A DNA stretch of 41,756 nt from an uncultured Bacteroidales bacterium (GTDB lineage Bacteria; Bacteroidota; Bacteroidia; Bacteroidales; Paludibacteraceae), in assembly GCA_902784425.1 (NCBI GenBank), contig CACZUS010000038.1, forward strand, positions 1 to 41,756, in the 5' to 3' direction. Under the pieces are notes generated by a model. That model had not been told where the DNA came from. It worked only from the letters and a program-made list of their open reading frames with translations, and searched no databases. The position numbers were made by a program, and so were the translations under genes. Positions 8,555 to 17,235 of this stretch are shown here, piece by piece (the first letter of the stretch is position 1; the number at the start of each line of letters is the position of its first letter).

Positions 8555-9781
8555 ATGCCAATGAACAAAATTGAAAAATTAATCAAAGAGCTTTGCCCTA
8601 ATGGCGTGGAGTGGAAAAAGTTGGGAGAAATAGGCTACTTTTATGGAGGTTTGAGTGGAAAGACTAAGGAAGACTTTGTTAATGGGAATGCTATTTTCAT
8701 AACTTACAAAAACATATATAGTAATCCAAAATTATATATGAATCCTATTGACAAGGTTCATATATCAAAGAATGAAAAACAAAACATTATAGAATATGGA
8801 GATGTTTTGTTCACTGGCTCATCAGAGACTCCAGACGAATGTGGTATATCTTCTGTTGTATCTGAAAAGCCAAAAGAAAACATGTATTTGAATAGTTTTT
8901 GCTTTGGATTCAGATTGAATGATAAATCTGTTTACAACATTGGATTTCTAAGCCATCTTTTTAGAAGCAATGAGATAAGAGCCCAAATAGCCAAAACAGC
9001 AAGTGGTGTTACTCGTTTTAATATTTCTAAGAAACTATTTGCTAACCTCCTAATTCCCCTCCCCCCTCTTCCCATTCAAACCGAGATAGTCCGCATCTTA
9101 GACAAGTTTGTGGAGCAGCAGGAGCAGTTGGAAAGGCTGATTGAGTTGAGGAAGAAGCAGTATGAGTATTATAGGGAGGAGTTGTTGAAGCCAAAAGAGG
9201 GGGAGGTGTGGGAGACGGTCACCATTGGAGATTTAGGTACGATAACTAGGGGAAGACGTTTTGTCCGTGATGATGTACGGGAGTCAGGAATGCCATGCAT
9301 CCATTATGGTGATATGTACACATATTACGGAATATCATCGGCAACAACAAAAACATTCTTGGATAGAGATTTTCCTAAAAAGATGCAATATGCAAAGAAA
9401 GGAGATGTAGTGATTGTAGGAGCAGGAGAAAATGATTTGGATATAGGTGTCGGTACTGTTTGGGAAGGAGAAGAACCCGCTGCTGTTCATGACGCTTGTT
9501 ATATCCTTACTCATAACCAAAATTCAAAATATATTGCATATTTTTTACGTACAAACAACTACCATCAACAACTACGCAAGTATGTTTCCGATGGCAAAAT
9601 TTGTTCAATTTCAGGAGTTGGATTAGGAAGTTGCCTTATTCCAATACCATCATTGAAGAAACAACAGGAAATTGTAGAGTTTCTAGATAAATTTGAATTC
9701 TCAATCACTGCCCTCACGTCGGCCTTGGAAGCGAGCAGGAGGAGGTATGAGTATTATAGAGATGAGATGATGAGATTTTGA
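8555..9781 (+). CDS. hsdS: Type I restriction-modification specificity subunit
   Basis: A 408-residue HsdS with two target-recognition domains (about residues 18-180 and 218-390), each followed by a conserved coiled-coil spacer: one centred at EQQEQLERLIELRKKQYEYY (about 187-206) and the matching SRRRYEYYRDEMM at the C-terminus. The repeat of this spacer is the usual half-site duplication that sets the distance between two half-recognition sequences. The recognition sequence cannot be read. The variable domains are AT-richer than hsdM, as expected for domain exchange. Only one hsdS copy is present, and no invertase is next to it. An intrinsic terminator follows at 9815-9843. Confidence 0.96.
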   Translation: MPMNKIEKLIKELCPNGVEWKKLGEIGYFYGGLSGKTKEDFVNGNAIFITYKNIYSNPKLYMNPIDKVHISKNEKQNIIEYGDVLFTGSSETPDECGISSVVSEKPKENMYLNSFCFGFRLNDKSVYNIGFLSHLFRSNEIRAQIAKTASGVTRFNISKKLFANLLIPLPPLPIQTEIVRILDKFVEQQEQLERLIELRKKQYEYYREELLKPKEGEVWETVTIGDLGTITRGRRFVRDDVRESGMPCIHYGDMYTYYGISSATTKTFLDRDFPKKMQYAKKGDVVIVGAGENDLDIGVGTVWEGEEPAAVHDACYILTHNQNSKYIAYFLRTNNYHQQLRKYVSDGKICSISGVGLGSCLIPIPSLKKQQEIVEFLDKFEFSITALTSALEASRRRYEYYRDEMMRF

Positions 9782-9814
9782 CGGCAGAAGATGATAGCGT
9801 TACACATAAAAAAC

Positions 9815-9843
9815 AAACAAGCAAGGGGAACCTTGCTTGTTTT
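9815..9843. terminator. Bidirectional terminator between hsdS and the antitoxin gene
   Basis: AAACAAGCAAGG (9815-9826) pairs perfectly with CCTTGCTTGTTT (9831-9842) around a GGAA loop, with T residues on the right and A residues on the left. It lies between the convergent hsdS and HigA-like genes and would end transcripts from both sides, separating hsdS from hsdR. Confidence 0.85.
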
Positions 9844-9852
9844 ATATGTTGT

Positions 9853-10962
9853 CTAATGAATTTTAGGAGACCGATATGCCGAAGTATTGTACCAGTTGGT
9901 GTCATGCTTATACCTTGAAATCGCAATGGACGGACTGATACCGCGATTGCTAGCCTCTTCTGCTATAGTTCTCACAATTTTATGTGGAGTAAGATTGCTA
10001 CTGCCAACCTGCAAAATACTATGCCAAACATCATCCGGTATCAAGTGCTGGCGAGCAAACTCGTTCGCTTCTTTTTCTCTCGGATCTGTGGAATATAAAT
10101 TTCCCTCTATTGAGATAAATGCCTTTTGTTCGTCGGAAAGATGCCTTTCTATGTGGCACAATTCATGGAGCACGTCAAAAACCAACTTATCCATGTCGTT
10201 GTAGCGATACGTCACGGTCACCACTGGATGGCTATCTACAAATGTGCTATAAGCATCAACAGGCACCTTGTCCAATTTCTCGACCTCCACATACAAAATT
10301 CCATGTTGATTTAGACAGCCCTTTATCTTTTGAATGGAAATAGTTCGGTCGTTTGCCATTGAAGCGATCGCATCAGCTGCTTTCAGACCATTCCCTTTTT
10401 CATAGGATTCTTGCATTTTAGCTTTTGATGTTTCCAACCAATTCAAAAGTAGCCATGTCTGCATATTCTTTTCGTCTATCTGTACCTTCTCACTATGCTT
10501 ATATAATCCAGACACCTGCAGTTTTAATTCACTGGAAGACAATAGGTCAAAAGGGAACATTCTTTTTACTCTTGTGACACGTTCAAGGCAGGGAAGGATA
10601 GAGAGTCCAAGTCTCTTATACAACAGATTCAAATTGAATATTTCTGAGCAGGCTTTTTCAAAAGCAAATGCCTGCTGTTCGCCTTCTTTCCTCTCTTCCA
10701 GAACTTTACAATCATACACATAGCCATTATGCAGATTCATCCATGTCTTAAAAGGAATTCCTAAATGTTTTTCCAATTTCATGGCTAAATCTTCATTCAG
10801 ATTACGCTTGCCTTTAATGAACTCATTGAGATGAGTGGATTGCACACCAATCACTTGAGCAAAATCTTTTTGTTTGATGCCACGTTCCTGCAACTCTTCA
10901 CGCAAAATTTCTCCTGGGTGTATTGCCCTTGCAGGAACTAATTTGTTATTTCTTGTTGCCAT
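9853..10962 (-). CDS. HigA-like antitoxin fused to an M78 (ImmA/IrrE) metallopeptidase
   Basis: A 369-residue two-domain protein. Residues about 12-75 are a HigA-type XRE helix-turn-helix (IHPGEILREEL, KDFAQVIGVQSTHLNEFIKG). The C-terminal part has the zinc peptidase motif HELCH at 266-270 and EKEANEFARQHLIP at about 297-310, which mark the ImmA/IrrE M78 family. HigA homologues bind the toxin and repress their operon; the added protease domain may make the repressor self-removing or cut another regulator. The longer frame starts further upstream, but ATG 10960-10962 fits the family N-terminus and overlaps the toxin gene by 17 nt, the usual toxin-first HigBA order. Confidence 0.85.
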   Translation of the reverse strand: MATRNNKLVPARAIHPGEILREELQERGIKQKDFAQVIGVQSTHLNEFIKGKRNLNEDLAMKLEKHLGIPFKTWMNLHNGYVYDCKVLEERKEGEQQAFAFEKACSEIFNLNLLYKRLGLSILPCLERVTRVKRMFPFDLLSSSELKLQVSGLYKHSEKVQIDEKNMQTWLLLNWLETSKAKMQESYEKGNGLKAADAIASMANDRTISIQKIKGCLNQHGILYVEVEKLDKVPVDAYSTFVDSHPVVTVTYRYNDMDKLVFDVLHELCHIERHLSDEQKAFISIEGNLYSTDPREKEANEFARQHLIPDDVWHSILQVGSSNLTPHKIVRTIAEEASNRGISPSIAISRYKHDTNWYNTSAYRSPKIH

Positions 10963-11278
10963 AATGTGTACTATCAATTTCTAATAATTCTACTTCGATT
11001 CCGTCTTCTGTTTCGACAAACAACAGGCGCTCAACCATTCCATTCGCAAGTCTTATGGAACTTCTGGGTTCATCATGTTGGTGCTTTAATTTTTCATAAT
11101 GAAGGAAACTAAAGGGTTTCAAGTCTTCTGTGGATTCCACCTCATTCATAATCTTAACCGCTCGAATATATCCATCAACTAGTTTCTTGTTCTTGCATAC
11201 CTGCTTATATTTTCGATCTTTAGTTTTGCCTGTCTCGTACAATTCAGATAACGCCATATCTTTAAAAGTCACTTTCAT
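10946..11278 (-). CDS. HigB/RelE-like toxin
   Basis: A 110-residue protein (MKVTFKDMALSELYETG...HYGNKK) with the features of the HigB/RelE fold: an N-terminal helix, KQVCKNKKLVDGYIRAVKIM, a central FSFLHYEKLKH segment and strands SIRLANGMVERLLFV and IEVELLEI near the end, matching HigB-type ribosome-dependent mRNA interferases that pair with HigA antitoxins. Start at ATG 11276-11278; a longer frame to 11380 would run through the operator and is rejected. Order toxin then antitoxin with overlap is typical of HigBA. Identification rests on length, context and moderate motif likeness. Confidence 0.75.
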   Translation of the reverse strand: MKVTFKDMALSELYETGKTKDRKYKQVCKNKKLVDGYIRAVKIMNEVESTEDLKPFSFLHYEKLKHQHDEPRSSIRLANGMVERLLFVETEDGIEVELLEIDSTHYGNKK

Positions 11279-11307
11279 ACGGTGAAATGTTTTGTACTTT
11301 AACGCTA

Positions 11308-11339
11308 CAAAGTTAGTAAAATTACCGAATATGGTAATT
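11308..11339 (-). promoter_or_regulatory. HigBA promoter with operator palindrome
   Basis: On the minus strand TAACTTTG (11308-11315) matches the -7 consensus, 30 nt upstream of the toxin ATG. Directly upstream of it an inverted repeat AATTACC (11320-11326) / GGTAATT (11333-11339) with a 6-base centre sits between the -7 and -33 positions. This is where a HigA-type repressor would bind to autoregulate. Confidence 0.6.
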
Positions 11340-11430
11340 ATTTTCCATAAAAATATCTTTGTAATATATAAAAAAAACAAATCAGCAAGTCACAAAAAGG
11401 CCGTCGTCGGCAACGGAATCTAGTCATAAT

Positions 11431-11634
11431 ATGCTATATTTGCATCAATGGTTCAAAACCGCTGGTCTTCCAATGCCAACAATAGAAGAGCGGGAAGGAA
11501 GGCTGGTGGTGAATATACCAAGGAAATCACAAAGTGAAACAAGTACCCAATAGGTGGTCAAACTAGTGGTCAAACTGGTGGTCAAACTGGTGGTCAAACT
11601 AGAACTAAGGCAAGTTTAGAAACAATAGTATAAG
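11431..11634 (+). pseudogene. Remnant of an AlbA_2/ATP-binding regulator-like gene (C-terminal tail)
   Basis: A frame from 11431 encodes MLYLHQWFKTAGLPMPTIEE...LVVNIPR and stops at 11551-11553. That pattern (W-F-x2-A-G-L-P-x-P-T-x-E-E...V-x-I) is what I know from the C-terminal end of AlbA_2 / HATPase_c_4 putative DNA-binding ATP-binding proteins. In those proteins a glutamine-rich linker (GGQT/SGQT repeats) follows; here the repeats are present one frame away from 11553, reading GGQTSGQTGGQTGGQT and ending at 11632-11634, three bases before hsdR. So only the tail remains, broken by a frameshift at about 11550. Such genes often sit inside type I loci. Family assignment is from memory of the motif pattern. 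Confidence 0.5.
11553..11600 (+). repeat. Four tandem 12-bp repeats
   Basis: Four consecutive copies of RGTGGTCAAACT fill 11553-11600; the second copy differs by one base. They keep one reading frame (GGQT) and are best seen as the degenerate peptide-repeat linker of the pseudogene, not a CRISPR. As direct repeats they could also change copy number. Confidence 0.85.
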
Positions 11635-11637
11635 CCT

Positions 11638-14600
11638 ATGCACACTCAATACAACATTCTCGCTGAGTTGGAAAACTCCACCGTTGTGGCCAGATACGAG
11701 CAGCCAGAACGCACTCGTACAGGCTACCAGAGCGAAAACGAGTTGGAACAATCATTGATCGCCCAACTCCAGCAGCAAGGCTATGAGTATAAGAAGACGT
11801 TGACTACCGACAAACAGTTGGTGGAGAATCTTCGTGTGTGCCTGCAAAAGCTTAACGACATTGTTCTTTCCGACAACGAATGGAAACAGTTGTTGGCTCA
11901 GATCGCTGACCCAAGCAAGGGAATACAAGAGAAGACTGAAACCATACAACGAAGCGAAATCCTCAATATCACCCTCGACAACGGCGAGACAAAGAACATC
12001 CGTTTGATCGACAAGAAGAGCATCCACAACAATATCCTTCAAGTCATCAACCAATACAAGCCCGATGGGGGTGCCTACAAAAACCGTTACGATGTGACGG
12101 TCTTGGTGAACGGTTTGCCTTTGGTGCACATCGAATTGAAACGTCGTGGCGTGAACATCAAGGAAGCTTTCAACCAAATCAACCGCTATCAAAATGATTC
12201 GTTCTGGAGCGGAACAGGTCTGTATGACTACGTGCAGATATTCGTTATCAGCAACGGAACCGATACGAAATACTACAGCAACACCACCCGCTATGCCCAT
12301 GTAGAGGAGCAGAAGAAGCAACAGCAACGTCACAAGAAGACCGACGCCAACAGCTTCGAATTCACCTCCTATTGGAGTGACCAAGAGTGTCGTAACCTCC
12401 CTGATTTAGAGGATTTCACCCGCACTTTTTTCGCCAAACATACCATCTTGAACATCCTCACCAAATATTGCGTCTTCAATGCAGACAAACAACTCTTGGT
12501 GATGCGTCCTTACCAAATTGCCGCCACCGAAAAGATTCTACAACGTATCAACGTGGCTATGCTTAACAAACTACAAGGCACCATCAAGGGTGGGGGATAT
12601 ATATGGCACACTACAGGTAGTGGAAAGACCCTTACATCGTTCAAAACAGCGCAACTAGCCAGCAAAATGGAAGGTGTAGAGAAAGTTCTCTTTGTGGTGG
12701 ACCGCAAAGACCTAGACTACCAGACCATGAAGGAGTATGACAACTTCGAAAAGGATTGCGCCAACGGTAACAGCAATTATAAAATCCTGCAAAAGCAGTT
12801 GAACGACCCTAATTGCCGCATCATCATCACTACGATTCAGAAACTGAGTATCCTGCTCAAGAAGAAGGATGAAATCGTCAATGTGCTCGACAAAAATGTG
12901 GTGTTGATCTTCGACGAGTGCCACAGAAGCCAGTTCGGAGATATGCGTGAGGTGATCAACAAACGCTTCAAGAAATACATGATCTTCGGTTTCACTGGAA
13001 CCCCTATCTTCACTAAGAATGCGGGTAGCGCCTTGCTAACCACTGAGCAAGCGTTTGGAGATAAACTCCATACCTACACCATCATCAACGCCATCAACGA
13101 CAAGAATGTGCTTCGCTTCCGTGTGGACTACCAGCGTACTATGCGCATGAAAGACGACGTGGAGAGCAAGGAAGTGTGGGGTATCGATACCGAAGAGGCG
13201 CTCCATTCGCCTAAACGCATACGCATCGTTACCCAATATATCCTTGAACACTTTGCCCAAAAGACCAAGCAAGGCGCGGATGCCTACAACTACAGCATCA
13301 CCACCAACGTGGAGGAGATGAGCAAGACGAAGGGCAGGGGAAAGGTCAATGAACAAAGGGAACGCAAGGTCACAAGAGGATTCAACTCCATCTTTGCTGT
13401 TGACAGTGTGCCCATGGCTATCGCCTACTACAACGAGTTCAAGAAACAGATGGAGGAAGCAGGCAAACCCAAGCTGAAGATCGCCACCATCTACACGTTT
13501 GCAGCCAACCCAGACGATGAGGAAAACGGACTTTTGGAGGATGAGAATCCTGAAAGTGCAGAACTCCTTGACAAAAATAGCCGAGACGCATTGGAAGCCG
13601 CCATCCAAGACTACAATGCGATGTGGGGAACAAGCTACAGCACTGACGGAGACAAATTCCAAAACTACTACAAGGACGTGTCGCTCCGCATGAAAAACAA
13701 GCAGATAGATATTCTGATTGTAGTCGGAATGTTCTTAACTGGTTTTGACGCCAAGACGCTCAACACCCTTTGGGTGGACAAGAACCTGAAGATGCATGGT
13801 TTGCTTCAGGCCTATAGCCGTACCAACCGCATATTGAACGCAGTGAAGGATTGTGGAAACATTGTCTGCTTCCGTAACCTCGAACAAGCCACCAACGATG
13901 CGTTAGGATTGTTCGGAGACAAAGATGCTGGCGGTATCGTCTTGCTTCGTCCATTCTTCGATTACTATAATGGTTATGAGGATGATAAGGGCAAACACGT
14001 AAATGGTTACAAAGAAGAGGTGGAAACCCTATTGGATGAGTTCCCTCTGGTGGAGATAACTGGCGGAGGTATCATCACCGAAGAGCAGAAAAAGAAGTTC
14101 GTCAAACTCTATAGCCGTATCCTAAAATTACAGAATCTGCTTTCCGCCTTTGATGAGTTCGACTCCAAAGCCAAAATCATCAACGATGCCGATATGCAGG
14201 ACTATACCAGCAAGTATATCGATTTCCATGATGAAATGGTCAAAAATAAAGGAGATGAACATAATATCGAACAGATTGATGATGATATCATCTTCGAGAT
14301 GGATTTGGTGAAACAAGTAGAGATAGACATCACCTATATTCTTCAATTGGTACAGGAATACCATGACAGCAACTGCACGAACAAGGAGATCATGATTAAG
14401 ATCATGAAGGCCGTATCCTCCAGCCCTGATTTACGAGATAAGAAAGAACTTATTGAGCGATTCATCGAGCGCATGACACCTCAGGCAGGTAGCCTATTGG
14501 ACGGACAGGATGTTACCAACTATTGGAATGAATTCTTACAAGAAGAGGGGGATCAAAACTTTGCTGCAGAAGAGTTCCCTCAATATGGGGATGAAGCCGT

Positions 14601-14886
14601 AAGACCAGATCATTCGGATGTGAGTAACCTATGGGAACGTTATGTTCGATATGAGCGTGAGCGAGAATTAAATGCCATCATAGAAGAAGAAAAGTTAAAG
14701 CCTGCAGAGACTCGCAAATTAATGGCAATGGCAGAAGCCAATGGATATGTGGAAAGCAATGGAACTTCATTTAGCAATATTCTTCCATCATTACCTCTGT
14801 TTGGGGCAAATAATAGACGAGAAGAAAAGAAACGTATTGTTCTTGAAAAATTAGAGGGCTGGTTAAGAAGGTACACTGGGTGTTGA
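11638..14886 (+). CDS. hsdR: Type I restriction endonuclease/translocase subunit
   Basis: A 1082-residue HsdR. The N-terminal nuclease domain has YDVTVLVNGLPLVHIELKRR (the D...E-x-K core of the PD-(D/E)xK fold, about residues 160-180). The SF2 motor follows: Walker A WHTTGSGKT (about 323-331), Walker B/DEAD-like FDECHRSQF, motif III FTGTP, and the C-terminal RecA-like motifs GMFLTGFDAKTLNTL and LQAYSRTNR. A helical C-terminal domain docks on HsdM/HsdS. Length is normal. It is separated from hsdMS by the toxin-antitoxin pair and the pseudogene, so it needs its own promoter; none is obvious in the 250 nt upstream. Confidence 0.97.
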   Translation: MHTQYNILAELENSTVVARYEQPERTRTGYQSENELEQSLIAQLQQQGYEYKKTLTTDKQLVENLRVCLQKLNDIVLSDNEWKQLLAQIADPSKGIQEKTETIQRSEILNITLDNGETKNIRLIDKKSIHNNILQVINQYKPDGGAYKNRYDVTVLVNGLPLVHIELKRRGVNIKEAFNQINRYQNDSFWSGTGLYDYVQIFVISNGTDTKYYSNTTRYAHVEEQKKQQQRHKKTDANSFEFTSYWSDQECRNLPDLEDFTRTFFAKHTILNILTKYCVFNADKQLLVMRPYQIAATEKILQRINVAMLNKLQGTIKGGGYIWHTTGSGKTLTSFKTAQLASKMEGVEKVLFVVDRKDLDYQTMKEYDNFEKDCANGNSNYKILQKQLNDPNCRIIITTIQKLSILLKKKDEIVNVLDKNVVLIFDECHRSQFGDMREVINKRFKKYMIFGFTGTPIFTKNAGSALLTTEQAFGDKLHTYTIINAINDKNVLRFRVDYQRTMRMKDDVESKEVWGIDTEEALHSPKRIRIVTQYILEHFAQKTKQGADAYNYSITTNVEEMSKTKGRGKVNEQRERKVTRGFNSIFAVDSVPMAIAYYNEFKKQMEEAGKPKLKIATIYTFAANPDDEENGLLEDENPESAELLDKNSRDALEAAIQDYNAMWGTSYSTDGDKFQNYYKDVSLRMKNKQIDILIVVGMFLTGFDAKTLNTLWVDKNLKMHGLLQAYSRTNRILNAVKDCGNIVCFRNLEQATNDALGLFGDKDAGGIVLLRPFFDYYNGYEDDKGKHVNGYKEEVETLLDEFPLVEITGGGIITEEQKKKFVKLYSRILKLQNLLSAFDEFDSKAKIINDADMQDYTSKYIDFHDEMVKNKGDEHNIEQIDDDIIFEMDLVKQVEIDITYILQLVQEYHDSNCTNKEIMIKIMKAVSSSPDLRDKKELIERFIERMTPQAGSLLDGQDVTNYWNEFLQEEGDQNFAAEEFPQYGDEAVRPDHSDVSNLWERYVRYERERELNAIIEEEKLKPAETRKLMAMAEANGYVESNGTSFSNILPSLPLFGANNRREEKKRIVLEKLEGWLRRYTGC

Positions 14887-15086
14887 GCATAATTTTTTAT
14901 AATTTTCGGTTTGAACATTCTATGCAGAATACAATAGATAATAGTTTTATAATTTTCAATGATTAAAAATGATGGATATACAAATTTTCTCTTCCGTCCC
15001 TAATCTGTGTAGAAACGTATTGTAGCGAAGATCGGGGAAGAGATGGAGAGAATAGAAGGAATGAAAACAATAAATCATATAGACTT

Positions 15087-16307
15087 ATGGAGAATGATAA
15101 TAAAAACGATTTCTGCGAAATTGTTAAAGATAAATGGTGGCTGTTTTTAATAGTCATTGTGTTATGGCTTGTCCCGTTTTTTATTTGTCTGTCTAATTAT
15201 TATAATGATTCAGACAATGCTATAAATACGTTGTTTTCAGGCTTAGCATTTGTTGGAATGTTAATTACTCTTATAATGCAAAAACAAGAGTTAGAACTGC
15301 AAAGACAAGAGTTGAAAGAAACGAGAAATGAAATGAAATCTCAAACAAAACAGTTTGAAACTCAGAATTTAACATTAAAGATTCAATTGTTTGAAAATAC
15401 ATATTTAAGGTTATTGGCACAACAAGAAAAGATTATTGATAATATGTCCTATCCTATTTGTAATTTTAACCCTAAAGGGAAGGATGTATTTTCTTTTATA
15501 TTAGGTTCCATAAAGTATGACGAAAACAGAACATTAGAAGAATTTTATTGTTTAATTCCATACCTAAAACATTTAAATTATATATTTAAATTTGTAGATA
15601 ATCAAACGTTTCTTACAATTTTCGAAAGACATAATTATTTACTTCAGTTTATGAGTTCTTTCACAAAGGAAGAATATAGGATTTTATACGTACATGGTCT
15701 TACTACTTCTGATAATAAGATAAAATCAATCATAGAAAAATATGGATTATTTGAAGAAGTCATAAATAACAAATCACTATCTGACATTGATGATTTAATT
15801 GTAACTAAAAAAAAGATGATACGTTATGAAAACTCTTCTTCAAATTTCAACAAAGGATATCCAATTAGGTTAAAGAATGTCAAATGTGAAATGTATGATA
15901 TGTTTTCTTATTCAGAAGGAGAATATATTTTTAAATTCAATTTTGTTATTGAATCGTCTTCTTCTGATTGTAAAATAAATTTTATCAAACTGAAAAATAC
16001 AAAAGAATTTCAAGGAAATTATAATGAGTATCAATTTGAGTATGCGTGCTGTGATTATTCAAAAGAGATAAGGAATTTAACATATGATAAAATAATGTCA
16101 GAATTACAATCGTTTAAAGAGCATGGATTTTGTATAAATCAAATGATAATTTCTCGTAGTATAAATATTTCACTTTTAGAAAAAATCATTAGTATCCGAC
16201 TATCTGATGGATATTCGGAACTTCCCAAAATGGATTGGAGTCTTATTATTTCGATAGATGGGGAAATATGTGAATTCACAATAGGAATGGATTGGATTGT
16301 TATGTAA
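15087..16307 (+). CDS. Putative AbiC-like phage abortive-infection protein
   Basis: A 406-residue membrane protein with two N-terminal helices (about residues 14-33 and 45-64), then a coiled coil rich in K, E and Q (MQKQELELQRQELKETRNEM region, about 64-100) running into IQLFENTYLRLLAQQEKII, and a helical middle domain (EFYCLIPYLKHLNYIFKFV, SFTKEEYRILYVHGL). This is the layout of the putAbiC family (PF16872 as I recall). Such proteins are thought to sense infection and stop the cell. It is the last gene of the restriction island and markedly AT-richer than hsdM/hsdR, as expected of an acquired gene. The C-terminal 150 residues are not recognised. Confidence 0.65.
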   Translation: MENDNKNDFCEIVKDKWWLFLIVIVLWLVPFFICLSNYYNDSDNAINTLFSGLAFVGMLITLIMQKQELELQRQELKETRNEMKSQTKQFETQNLTLKIQLFENTYLRLLAQQEKIIDNMSYPICNFNPKGKDVFSFILGSIKYDENRTLEEFYCLIPYLKHLNYIFKFVDNQTFLTIFERHNYLLQFMSSFTKEEYRILYVHGLTTSDNKIKSIIEKYGLFEEVINNKSLSDIDDLIVTKKKMIRYENSSSNFNKGYPIRLKNVKCEMYDMFSYSEGEYIFKFNFVIESSSSDCKINFIKLKNTKEFQGNYNEYQFEYACCDYSKEIRNLTYDKIMSELQSFKEHGFCINQMIISRSINISLLEKIISIRLSDGYSELPKMDWSLIISIDGEICEFTIGMDWIVM

Positions 16308-16378
16308 ACCTCTGTTTGTGTTTAACCCAATCATGAAGCTTTATTTAGATCATTCCATTTTATTACTTCAACCTCAAA

Positions 16379-17233
16379 TTATTCAACTCCTTTTGGGACC
16401 CAAAGAAGACGTTTACATCCACATAACCTGTAATGCCATAGACTACGCCATCTTCTGTGACCATAGACTACGCCATCTTCTGTGAACTGCCAGAATTTGC
16501 AATCGTGACGTGGTTGAGATACGCCATAATGAGCCATCCAGAAGAAATATTCTGAGAAATCTTTTGTGTCGAAGATGTCATCGTGGAAGTTGGCATATGT
16601 ATAGATGATAGGTTTCCTTCCATAGTGCTTTTCCACTGCCTTCAACCAGATAAGTACACGTTTTCGAAGCTCTTGCTTAGAGAGATTCCCTTGGTATTCT
16701 ACATCGAGGACTGGGATAAAGTTTCCCGTCGTCAAGTTGGATGTCTTGATGAAGTGGGCTGCTTGTTGTGCAGGATCGGATGTGACGGAGAAAAAGTGGT
16801 AGGCACCGAATGGAATATTCTGAGACTCAGCACCTTGTTTGTTCCTTTTGTATTTTGAGTCTGTGATTGTAATACCCTCCGTCGCTTTTGCAAAGACAAA
16901 ATCGATTTTATGAGGTGTGGCACTGGAGTCTTTCGTAAGTGTCTGAGTCAGTTTACTAACCCGAAAAGAGACCTTCTGCCAATCTATATCTTCCTGATAA
17001 AGAGAGACATCAATACCCACGATTCCATTCTCTGGGAAAATAACGTCGCTATATTGTGGATTTTTGTTGACAACGCGTTCGATACGCCTACATGCAGAGC
17101 GAAAAAATTGAGGCTTGAACACGTAAGTAAGTAACGCGCCCAAGAATAACACTGCCAAAATGGAGAAGATAATGATGATTCTTTTCCTGAAGGTAGTGGA
17201 TTTTTCTTTTTTGTGTGCTCTTCTTTTTGTCAT
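16379..17233 (-). CDS. GH25 lysozyme, membrane anchored, C-terminus frameshifted
   Basis: A 284-residue reading frame with a basic N-terminus, one membrane helix (about residues 19-38) and a GH25 muramidase domain: GIDVSLYQ (Asp75), FVFAKATEG, GAYHFF, PVLDVEYQG (Asp177 and Glu179, the catalytic DxE), PIIYTYANF and FWQFTEDG. It cleaves peptidoglycan between MurNAc and GlcNAc from the periplasmic face. After residue 258 a 25-bp tandem duplication (16436-16485) shifts the frame: the original end would read ITGYVDVNVFFGSQKE... and stop at 16363-16365 (281 residues), but the present frame ends in an unrelated arginine- and tryptophan-rich tail. The lost VD...NVFFG strand is conserved in GH25. Starts 2 nt after ybeY ends. 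Confidence 0.88.
   Translation of the reverse strand: MTKRRAHKKEKSTTFRKRIIIIFSILAVLFLGALLTYVFKPQFFRSACRRIERVVNKNPQYSDVIFPENGIVGIDVSLYQEDIDWQKVSFRVSKLTQTLTKDSSATPHKIDFVFAKATEGITITDSKYKRNKQGAESQNIPFGAYHFFSVTSDPAQQAAHFIKTSNLTTGNFIPVLDVEYQGNLSKQELRKRVLIWLKAVEKHYGRKPIIYTYANFHDDIFDTKDFSEYFFWMAHYGVSQPRHDCKFWQFTEDGVVYGHRRWRSLWHYRLCGCKRLLWVPKGVE
16436..16485. repeat. Perfect 25-bp tandem duplication inside the lysozyme gene
   Basis: Positions 16436-16460 and 16461-16485 are identical, starting CCATAGACTACGCC. The unit is not a multiple of three, so the second copy shifts the lysozyme frame; deleting one copy restores the family-conserved C-terminus exactly. Confidence 0.97.
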
Positions 17234-17235
17234 AT

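Noticed and set aside
8555-9781. Phase-variable hsdS shuffling
   Set aside because: There is only one hsdS and no recombinase or inverted partial copy in the window; the repeated spacer sequence is normal for HsdS.
11553-11600. CRISPR-like short repeats
   Set aside because: The 12-bp copies are adjacent with no spacers and encode a GGQT linker.
11752-12384. A 210-residue minus-strand frame, and a similar one at 13036-13662
   Set aside because: Both are antisense to hsdR, whose motifs are clear; they show no recognisable domains.
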